From Cellulosimicrobium cellulans (GTDB taxonomy: Bacteria; Actinomycetota; Actinomycetes; Actinomycetales; Cellulomonadaceae): 64,000 nucleotides of DNA. Position 1 is the stretch's first letter; the number at the start of each line of letters is the position of its first letter. The stretch spans positions 210,647-274,646 of the forward strand of contig NZ_JAMXST010000006.1 in the NCBI RefSeq assembly GCF_024124905.1. Reading direction: 5' to 3'. This document shows, one piece after another, positions 50,245-64,000 of the stretch. The translations under genes and the position numbers were made by a program. The notes under the pieces were generated by a model. The model saw nothing but the letters and a program-made list of their open reading frames with translations. It ran no database searches and was not told the origin of the DNA.

Positions 50245-52050
50245 GTGAGCGAGACCCCCGAACCCCCCGTCGACGTGACCGGCCCGGGCTACTACGGCGA
50301 CAGGCCGAACCGGCTCCAGTGGCGCACGCGTACGATCGACCCGGTCAGCGCGCCGCGCCGCGCGGGGAAGCAGTCCCCCCACCCGACGTGGTATGTCGGC
50401 GACCGCATCCTCATCCCCGAGTCGCCGTTCGACCGCGAGGGCAACCGCTCGCTCCGGTGGCTCGAGCGCGCGGCGGCCGACCGCGGGCTCTGGGTCGAGG
50501 TGCAGGAGGAGAGCATCGAGGACGCCGAGCTCGTGCGCGAGGCCGACCTCGACCCCGAGACGACGCGCGACCTGCTCAAGACCTTCGGCTACTCCGTGCG
50601 TCTGCACTACCGCGACGACCGCCAGGGCGCGCTCCCCGATGCCTGGGGGCTGATCGAGGAGCTGCGCGGGCGGCTGTGCCCCGACGACGGGTGCAGCCCG
50701 CGGCTCGCTCTGGACCACATGATCGCGCCGACGCCGTTCATCGGCGGCCAGCCCTACACCCAGCCGTTCCCGTACACGCAGCCGCTGCCGTACACGCAGC
50801 CGTTGCCGTACACACAGCCGCTGCCGTACACGCAGCCGTTGCCGTACACACAGCCGCTGCCGTACACGCAGTCGCTCGGTGCGGGGACCGCGGAGTACGC
50901 CGTGCCGGGATCCGGCGGACGGACACCGGTGAGCTGGATCGGCCCCGTGCCGCGGCGCAGGCTTCCCGCCGGCGCGAACCCCTACGTGTCGGGCGACGGG
51001 GTGCGGCGTCCTGTCGTCGCGGTGCTCGACACCGGCGTGGGCGAGCACCCGTGGTTCGACGACGACCTGGAGACGCGGGGGACGGTCGTCGTGCGCGACC
51101 CGGAGCTCCTCGGGCAGCCCCTCTCCACCCTCCCCCCGACGGAGTACCCGTACGAGGATCCCGAGATCGGAGGCGTCTCGGTCTCGCCGCTCACCGGGCC
51201 GCTCGACGCCGTGGCCGGGCACGGGACCTTCATCGCGGGCCTCGTCCACCAGCTCTGCCCGGACGCCGTCATCCTCGCCCCGCGTCTCTACGGAGGGTCG
51301 GGGGTCGTCCCCGAGCGGGAGCTCCTCCGCTCGCTGCGGAGGCTGCTGCTCTGGCACGTCCTCGGGCTGACGGGCCGCGACGGCTACGCGCCGATCGACG
51401 TCCTGGTGCTCTCGCTCGGCTACTACCACGAGCGTCCCGAGGACGCCGACTTCGACGCCCCGTTCGGAGCGCTCATCCGAGCGCTCCGTCGCTACGGGGT
51501 CATCGTCGTCGTCTCGTCGGGCAACGACGGGCAGACCCGGCCGACCTACCCGGCCGCGTTCGCCCCGCGCATCGACCGGAAGGTGAGCCCGCCCGTCCCG
51601 TTCGACGGGGTCGCTCTCCCCGAGGACGAGCCGCCGGTGCTCGCCGTAGGAGCCCAGAACCCGGACGGGACGGTGTCGCTCTTCAGCAACGACGGTCCGT
51701 GGATCACGTGCACCCGGCCCGGTGCCTCGTTGGTCTCGACCATCCCGCGGACCATCGACGGCGCTGTCGCGCCGTCCCGGCACGTGCGCGAGCTGTGGGG
51801 CCCGGGCTTCCGCGCGACGATCGACCCTGAGGGCTTCCAGGGCGGGTTCGCCACGTGGAGCGGGACGTCCTTCGCCGCACCTGTGCTCGCCGGTGAGCTG
51901 GCGGCCACGCTGCTCGACCGCATCGCCGACGATCCCACCGCGCCCGGTGTGGTGGACCCGGGCCGGGGTGCGCCCGAGCGCTGCGCCTGGCTGTGGCCGT
52001 CCATTACCCTGGCGACGGGTCTGGTCCCGACCCCGGGTGACGACGCATGA
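50245..52050 (+). CDS. Cytoplasmic subtilisin-like serine protease (S8) with PYTQPL repeats
   Basis: 601 residues, GTG start with GAGGAGG upstream. No signal peptide. Residues 1-165 are an unknown N-terminal domain (GPGYYGDRPNRLQWRTRTID; YSVRLHYRDD). Seven PYTQPL-type repeats cover residues 170-211. The S8 domain has an intact triad: Asp262 (VAVLDTGVG), His326 (AGHGTFIAGL) and Ser542 (WSGTSFAAPVLAG), plus oxyanion Asn427 (SSGNDG). It should cleave cytoplasmic proteins. Next comes a CHAT protease gene 8 bases downstream, so the two are probably made together. Confidence 0.93.
   Translation: MSETPEPPVDVTGPGYYGDRPNRLQWRTRTIDPVSAPRRAGKQSPHPTWYVGDRILIPESPFDREGNRSLRWLERAAADRGLWVEVQEESIEDAELVREADLDPETTRDLLKTFGYSVRLHYRDDRQGALPDAWGLIEELRGRLCPDDGCSPRLALDHMIAPTPFIGGQPYTQPFPYTQPLPYTQPLPYTQPLPYTQPLPYTQPLPYTQSLGAGTAEYAVPGSGGRTPVSWIGPVPRRRLPAGANPYVSGDGVRRPVVAVLDTGVGEHPWFDDDLETRGTVVVRDPELLGQPLSTLPPTEYPYEDPEIGGVSVSPLTGPLDAVAGHGTFIAGLVHQLCPDAVILAPRLYGGSGVVPERELLRSLRRLLLWHVLGLTGRDGYAPIDVLVLSLGYYHERPEDADFDAPFGALIRALRRYGVIVVVSSGNDGQTRPTYPAAFAPRIDRKVSPPVPFDGVALPEDEPPVLAVGAQNPDGTVSLFSNDGPWITCTRPGASLVSTIPRTIDGAVAPSRHVRELWGPGFRATIDPEGFQGGFATWSGTSFAAPVLAGELAATLLDRIADDPTAPGVVDPGRGAPERCAWLWPSITLATGLVPTPGDDA
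50752..50877 (+). repeat. Seven 18-base repeats encoding PYTQPL
   Basis: Tandem, in frame. Units 3-4 (50788-50823) and 5-6 (50824-50859) are identical at the base level, so a 36-base duplication is recent. Confidence 0.95.
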
Positions 52051-52058
52051 GGTGATGA

Positions 52059-54626
52059 GTGGTCAGCAACCAGGCGGTGCTCGAGTCCCGCCTGGCGGCC
52101 GCACAGGCGACGAACGCCCGTGGGCGCCACCGGCGCGCGATCCGTGCCTTCGAGGAGATCGTCGCCGAGGTCGAGGCGCAGGGGGACGGGGCGACTCGCG
52201 AGGCCGTGTACGTGGCCGCCCGGGCAGGCATGAGTCGCGCCGTCGCGGAGTTCGAGCTGTCCGGGTCGCTGGACGACGCGCTCGGGCGGCTCGCGCTCCT
52301 CGAGGAGCGCGGGGCCGCCCTGGGCATGTACGACCTGCAGTTCGTCGTGCGCGCCCAGCGCGGGCTCCTCCGGCTGCGGACGGGCGACGTGCGGGAGGCG
52401 CTCGTCGAGATGGAGGAGGCGGCCACGGGCGTCGACGACGCGCGCCCGCTCGACGCCGCGGTGCTCATGCTGAACCTCGGGTCGCTGCGGCTCGAGCTCG
52501 GCGACGCCGAGGGAGCGAGCCGCGACCTGGACGACGCCGTGCGCCGGGGCGTCGCGCTCGGGGACGACCTCCTCGTCTCCAAGGCGCGCCACAACCTCGG
52601 GTACGCGGAGTACCTCCGTGGCGATCTCCCGGTCGCGCTGCGTGCGATGGACGAGGCCGCCGACCAGGCGCCGGACCGGCACGCCGCGGTCGGTCTGATC
52701 GACCGCGCGCAGGTCCTGCTCGACGCCGGCCTGCTGACCGAGGCCGACGACGCGCTGCGCGAGGCGCGCGAGCACCTCTCGCGCTACCGCATGCTGCGCG
52801 ACCTCGCCGAGGTCGAGCTGGTGCGGTCGCGCGTCGTGCTCGGCCTGCGGCGCTACGCCGACGCCCGCCGCCTGGCCCGGTCGGCGTCGCGCCGGTTCGA
52901 CCGGCTCGGGAACACCCCGTGGATGCTGCGAGCCCGCGTCGCCGAGCTGCAGGCGGCGCTCACGGAGCACCGGTCGGACGGCGTGACGCCGACGACGGCA
53001 CGGCGGCACGCCGGCTGGGCGCTCGCCCTCGCGCGCGAGGGCGAGGCGCTCGGCGGAGCCGCCGGCCTCGGCGTGACGATCCCGGCCCAGCTCCTCGCGG
53101 CCGAGTGGCTCGTGACCGCGGGGGACGTTCCCGCCGCGCAGGACGTCCTGGCGCAGGTTCCCGGGCGGCTCGACCGCGCCCCGCTGCCCGTGCGGCTGCA
53201 GCACGAGGCCGTGCTCGCCCAGCTCGCGTTCGCGGCCGGGGACCGCCGTGGCGGCGTGCGGGCCGTGCGGCGCGGCCAGTCGGCCCTCGCCGAGCACCGC
53301 GCGCGGCTCGGCTCCGTGGACGCGGTGACGGCGTCGGCCGTGCACGGGGTCCGGCTCGGCAACGTGGACGTGGCGGCGGCGCTGCGGACGCGGCGCCCGG
53401 GGACGATCTTCGACGCGGTCGAGCGCGGCCGCGCGGCGTTCGCCGGCACCGGCCGTGTGCGGCCTCCGTCGGACCCGGTCCTCGCAGACCTCCTCGCCGC
53501 GGCGCGCCGTGAGGTCGAGGCAGCCCGCGCGCTCGGCGCGCCCTCGGACCCCTCGCACCTCACCCGTCGCCAGGACCACCTGCGGTCTGCCCGTCGGCTG
53601 CAGGACGACGCGCGTCGCCGCGCCTGGCAGCACGGGGGAGAGGCCGCCACGCCGCTGGCCACGACGGAGCGCCGGCTCCGGGCCGCGCTCGCCGCGGCGG
53701 GCTCCGACGCCGTGGTCGCCGACCTCGTGGTCGAGGGCGACGACGTCCTCGCCGTCCGCGTGTCCGCGGCGGGGACGCGGCTCGTGCGGCTCGCGCCGCG
53801 CACGACGGTCGCAGAGCGCGTGCGCCGCGCGCGGGCCGACTTCGCGGTCCTCTCCAACGTGCTCATCCCCGTCCCGATGCGGGAGGCGGCGGTCGCGTCG
53901 CTCACGCGCACCCTGACCGCGCTCGACGACGCGCTCGTCGTCCCTCTGGAGGCCGACGGCGACCTGCACCTCGCCGCGCGCGACCTCCTGCTCGCGCTCC
54001 CGTGGGCCTCTCTGCCGTCACGGCGCGGGCGACGGACGTGGGCGAACTCGTGGGTGGACCTGCGGGTCGGGGACCCGACGCGGCGTGCCGACGAGGCGCT
54101 CGTCGTCGCCGGCCCCGGGCTGCGGTTCTCGGGTGCGGAGGCCAAGCTCGTCGCGTCGGTCTGGGAGGGCTCCGAGGCCCTCGCGGGCGAGGACGCCACG
54201 TGCGAGGCGGTGGTCGAGGGCCTCCGGAGCGCCGGGGTGGTCCACCTCGCGGCGCACGGGACGCACGAGACCGACAACCCGCTCTTCTCCTCTCTGCGGC
54301 TCGCCGACGGCCCGCTGTTCGCGCACGAGCTGGACGGGATCGACCTGCACGGCGTGGTCGTGGTCCTCTCGGCGTGCGAGGTGGGGCTCTCGACGCCGCG
54401 CATCGGCGGCGAGTCCCTCGGCCTGACGAGCGTGCTGCTGCGCCTCGGCGCGCGAGCGGTGGTCGCGAGCGTCGCCCCGCTGCGCGACGACGTCGCCGCG
54501 CGCGTCATGCCCTCGCTCCACGCCGAGCTGCGCGACGGCGCCATGCCGGGGACGGCGCTCGCCCGCGCCGTCGCCGACGAGCCCGAGCCCGTCCCGCTCG
54601 TGTGCTTCGGGCCGCTGGTGCTCTGA
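52059..54626 (+). CDS. CHAT-domain protease with N-terminal helical repeats
   Basis: 855 residues, GTG start with GAGGTGA upstream, 8 bases after the protease stop. Residues 1 to about 450 are TPR-like helical repeats (LMLNLGSLRLELGDAEGASRDL; ARHNLGYAEYLRGDLPVALRAM). A charged helical linker follows (about 450-550). The CHAT domain covers about 560-855, with DLLLALPWASLPS, catalytic His733 in VVHLAAHGTH and Cys773 in VVLSACEVG, and VVASVAPLRDD. Caspase-fold proteases of this kind are triggered by partner binding. No signal peptide. The pairing with S8 and a sigma factor suggests a signalling or defence cascade. Confidence 0.93.
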   Translation: MVSNQAVLESRLAAAQATNARGRHRRAIRAFEEIVAEVEAQGDGATREAVYVAARAGMSRAVAEFELSGSLDDALGRLALLEERGAALGMYDLQFVVRAQRGLLRLRTGDVREALVEMEEAATGVDDARPLDAAVLMLNLGSLRLELGDAEGASRDLDDAVRRGVALGDDLLVSKARHNLGYAEYLRGDLPVALRAMDEAADQAPDRHAAVGLIDRAQVLLDAGLLTEADDALREAREHLSRYRMLRDLAEVELVRSRVVLGLRRYADARRLARSASRRFDRLGNTPWMLRARVAELQAALTEHRSDGVTPTTARRHAGWALALAREGEALGGAAGLGVTIPAQLLAAEWLVTAGDVPAAQDVLAQVPGRLDRAPLPVRLQHEAVLAQLAFAAGDRRGGVRAVRRGQSALAEHRARLGSVDAVTASAVHGVRLGNVDVAAALRTRRPGTIFDAVERGRAAFAGTGRVRPPSDPVLADLLAAARREVEAARALGAPSDPSHLTRRQDHLRSARRLQDDARRRAWQHGGEAATPLATTERRLRAALAAAGSDAVVADLVVEGDDVLAVRVSAAGTRLVRLAPRTTVAERVRRARADFAVLSNVLIPVPMREAAVASLTRTLTALDDALVVPLEADGDLHLAARDLLLALPWASLPSRRGRRTWANSWVDLRVGDPTRRADEALVVAGPGLRFSGAEAKLVASVWEGSEALAGEDATCEAVVEGLRSAGVVHLAAHGTHETDNPLFSSLRLADGPLFAHELDGIDLHGVVVVLSACEVGLSTPRIGGESLGLTSVLLRLGARAVVASVAPLRDDVAARVMPSLHAELRDGAMPGTALARAVADEPEPVPLVCFGPLVL

Positions 54627-54670
54627 CCGGGCAGGGGAGCGGAGGCAGCGCCTCGGTGCGCGACCGCGGT

Positions 54671-54699
54671 TTGGAGCACCCGCCGACGTCCCGTACGAT
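54671..54699 (+). promoter_or_regulatory. Promoter of rplJ-rplL
   Basis: TTGGAG and TACGAT are separated by 17 bases, giving a start near 54706. So rplJL has its own promoter independent of the CHAT gene. Confidence 0.7.
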
Positions 54700-54705
54700 G
54701 GGCGT

Positions 54706-54847
54706 GTACCCAAGACCGCCGGTCGTCCGATGCTGCCCGCAGACTCCGTCTGCAGGACGTGACGGACCGAAGTCCCACCACGAGGTGGAGGCCAGCGCAG
54801 GTAGCGAATCGACGACGTCCGCCCGGCCCCGCCGCGCGTGCGACTGC
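54706..54847 (+). ncRNA. Ribosomal protein L10 leader
   Basis: Long leader before rplJ with the CCAAGACCGCCGG start and several helices (GCAGACTCCGTCTGC; CCACCACGAGGTGG). Position and content fit the L10 leader that lets the L10/L12 complex repress its own operon. Confidence 0.7.
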
Positions 54848-54871
54848 GAGCCCCGCGCCTGCGCGGGGCTC
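54848..54871 (+). terminator. Attenuator-like hairpin before rplJ
   Basis: 11-bp stem with a minimal loop followed by TTTCTCGTT, 50 bases before the rplJ start. It could act as an attenuator with the L10 leader. Confidence 0.65.
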
Positions 54872-54921
54872 TTTCTCGTTCCGGGACGGACGCCGGTGGT
54901 ACCACCACCGGAAGGATTGCC

Positions 54922-55452
54922 ATGGCGAGGCCGGACAAGGCAGCCGCAGTCGCCGAGATCTCGGACAAGTTCCGCGACTCGAACGCTGCCGTGCTGACCG
55001 AGTACCGCGGGCTCACCGTCGCGCAGCTCAAGCAGCTGCGTCGGTCGCTCAGCGGCAACGCAACCTACGCCGTGGTGAAGAACACGCTGACCGCCATCGC
55101 GGCCAAGGAGGCCGGTGTCGAGGGACTCGACGCCGACCTGCAGGGCCCGTCGGCAATCGCCTTCGTCACCGGGGACCCGGTCGAGGCTGCCAAGGGTCTG
55201 CGTGACTTCGCCAAGGCGAACCCCGCGCTGGTCATCAAGGGCGGTGTCCTCGACGGGCGCCCCCTGACCGCCGCGGAGGTCACGAAGCTCGCGGACCTCG
55301 AGTCCCGCGAGGTCCTGCTGGCCAAGGCGGCCGGCGCGATGAAGGCCAAGCTCTTCCAGGCTGCCTACGTCTTCACCGCGAACACCGCCCAGGCCGCCCG
55401 CGTCATCGATGCCCTGCGTCAGAAGCAGGAATCGGAGGGCGCTGCCGCCTGA
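54922..55452 (+). CDS. rplJ: 50S ribosomal protein L10
   Basis: 176 residues, ATG with GGAAGGA upstream. Starts [20 protein letters not shown] with [19 protein letters not shown] and the [13 protein letters not shown] segment; the C-terminal helix that carries L7/L12 dimers is present. Same operon as rplL. Confidence 0.97.
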   Translation: MARPDKAAAVAEISDKFRDSNAAVLTEYRGLTVAQLKQLRRSLSGNATYAVVKNTLTAIAAKEAGVEGLDADLQGPSAIAFVTGDPVEAAKGLRDFAKANPALVIKGGVLDGRPLTAAEVTKLADLESREVLLAKAAGAMKAKLFQAAYVFTANTAQAARVIDALRQKQESEGAAA

Positions 55453-55566
55453 TCCCGCGCCCGGGGCACGCCCCGGTCTCGTGATCCACGCAGCGCAAGC
55501 ACACACCCCGCTTCTGGCAGGCCCGCACCGGGCCGCTGCCGAGCACCGACCGAAAGGAACGCCATC

Positions 55567-55956
55567 ATGGCGAAGCTCAGCACCGACGAGCTCATCGAGC
55601 AGTTCAAGGAGCTCACCCTCATCGAGCTCAACGAGTTCGTGAAGGCCTTCGAGGAGACCTTCGAGGTCACCGCCGCCGCTCCCGCCGCCGTCGCGGTCGC
55701 CGCCCCCGCGGGTGGCTCGGGCGACGCCCCGGCCGAGGAGGAGAAGGACGAGTTCGACGTCATCCTCGAGGCCGCCGGCGACAAGAAGATCCAGGTCATC
55801 AAGGAGGTGCGCGCGCTCACGTCCCTCGGCCTGAAGGAGGCCAAGGACCTCGTGGACGGTGCCCCGAAGCCGGTCCTGGAGGGCGCGAACAAGGAGACGG
55901 CCGAGAAGGCCAAGGCTGCCCTCGAGGGCGCCGGCGCCACGGTCACCCTCAAGTGA
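55567..55956 (+). CDS. rplL: 50S ribosomal protein L7/L12
   Basis: 129 residues, ATG with GAAAGGAA upstream. N-terminal dimerisation helices, an Ala/Gly/Pro hinge ([20 protein letters not shown]) and the C-terminal factor-binding domain ([30 protein letters not shown]; key [11 protein letters not shown]). Recruits translation factors. Confidence 0.98.
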   Translation: MAKLSTDELIEQFKELTLIELNEFVKAFEETFEVTAAAPAAVAVAAPAGGSGDAPAEEEKDEFDVILEAAGDKKIQVIKEVRALTSLGLKEAKDLVDGAPKPVLEGANKETAEKAKAALEGAGATVTLK

Positions 55957-55961
55957 TCTCG

Positions 55962-56033
55962 CCGGTCCCGTCGTGACGGGACCGGTCAGCACGCCGCACG
56001 AGGCCCGCACCCCGCCCGGGGTGCGGGCCTCGT
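55962..56033 (+). terminator. Tandem terminators after rplL
   Basis: Two hairpins: 11 bp at 55962-55985 and 16 bp with a 4-base loop at 55998-56033, the second followed by CGTCGTT. They separate rplJL from rpoBC. Confidence 0.8.
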
Positions 56034-56303
56034 CGTCGTTCTCGGCGCCCGACGACGTGGGCGGGCCGGGGAGCGCGGCGCCGAGGTGGGCGTGCACGTC
56101 GTCGGGCACCCGGGCGGGCGCACCGGCTTCACGGAACGGCCACGAGTGTGCCACCATGTGCGGGTCGACGACGCAGGACAGCGAGGTCGACAACAAGCAG
56201 GTTCGCGACCCGCGAGACGGGTCGGAGGCGGGCGACGAGGCCCGCGCGAGTACCGGTGAGGCGTTCACGCGTCGGGAACCGGGCGGGGTCGCACGCCCCG
56301 GGG

Positions 56304-56332
56304 TTGTGTCACGATGCGTTGTGGGCTATGCT
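56304..56332 (+). promoter_or_regulatory. Promoter of rpoBC
   Basis: TTGTGT and TATGCT are separated by 17 bases, giving a leader of about 140 bases before rpoB. The rest of the 525-base rplL-rpoB gap (after the terminators) holds nothing recognisable. Confidence 0.65.
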
Positions 56333-56480
56333 CACGCTTTGCGCTGTCCTGTGCCCCCGATCTCAAATACCCCCGACCCCCTCGTCGACGTACGTGCGCG
56401 TCCGCGAGGTGTCGTGGTGGCGGTGATCGTGTTCAGCCCGGCGGTGCAGCGTTCTTTCGATCTGCAGGGAAGGACCCCTC

Positions 56481-59993
<3,513 letters not shown>

Positions 59994-60002
59994 TCTCGGG
60001 CA

Positions 60003-60030
60003 GGCGGGAGCGGGTCACCCCGCTCCCGCC
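60003..60030 (+). other. Hairpin between rpoB and rpoC
   Basis: 12-bp stem with a TCAC loop in the 115-base gap; a possible processing or partial termination site. Confidence 0.4.
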
Positions 60031-60108
60031 GACGACCCCGCACCAACCGTCTTTATGGCGTCGGCACCGGCCCCGGCCGGTCCCGGCAGACGAAGGAAGT
60101 AGGACAAC

Positions 60109-63990
<3,882 letters not shown>

Positions 63991-64000
63991 GAGATCACGC

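Noticed and set aside
50752..50877. CRISPR-like spacing in the protease gene
   Set aside because: Units are contiguous, in frame and encode PYTQPL; there are no spacers.

Overview
The window is high-GC DNA from an actinobacterium. Strong third-position G/C bias, many GTG starts, chained ATGA/GTGA overlaps, an actinobacterial secE-nusG-rplKA-rplJL-rpoBC block and SigE-type ECF sigma factors all fit Micrococcales. The Tat-exported glycosidase-like protein and a GH18 chitinase with a PTD-repeat linker suggest a polymer degrader of the Cellulomonadaceae/Promicromonosporaceae type (Cellulomonas, Cellulosimicrobium, Isoptericola). That placement is inference; the genus cannot be fixed from the sequence alone.

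1-14.6 kb: a phospho-signalling and type VII secretion-like module. A 5'-truncated transglutaminase-fold membrane protein, an RDD/FHA protein, a PP2C phosphatase, a second FHA protein, a Ser/Thr kinase with an ectodomain and an FHA-like/winged-helix protein are chained by 4-base overlaps. They precede an FHA-containing EssC/EccC-type ATPase, a WXG100 protein and an LpqN/PsbP-fold protein. 14.8-20.3 kb: housekeeping genes (FprA-type reductase, HtpX protease, HAD phosphatase, YajQ protein, RarD-type permease).

20.4-22.1 kb: tRNA-Tyr, tRNA-Thr, tRNA-Met, rpmG and two MaoC-type dehydratase subunits, the usual left flank of the secE/ribosomal block. About 22 kb of other genes then precede tRNA-Trp/secE. 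They are: a SigE-type sigma factor with a membrane partner; a secreted glycosidase-like protein; a LacI regulator and two MFS transporters; murB; an L,D-transpeptidase lipoprotein; a GntR/membrane pair; a phosphotransferase; a secreted Ser/Thr/Pro-rich protein; an OmpR-type two-component system led by a poly-Asp protein; an adenosine deaminase-type enzyme; and an ABC exporter with a NarL-type two-component system. Shared 11-bp-period CTCAY boxes suggest that the OmpR-type regulator controls three promoters here.

44-64 kb: tRNA-Trp, secE, nusG, rplK, rplA, then an interruption, then rplJ, rplL, rpoB and rpoC. The interruption holds a chitinase and a compact four-gene system: sigma-70 factor, small partner with a C-terminal beta-domain, cytoplasmic subtilisin-like protease with seven PYTQPL repeats, and a helical-repeat/CHAT (caspase-fold) protease with an intact His-Cys dyad. 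This sigma/subtilase/CHAT cassette is the best candidate for a poorly described system in the window.
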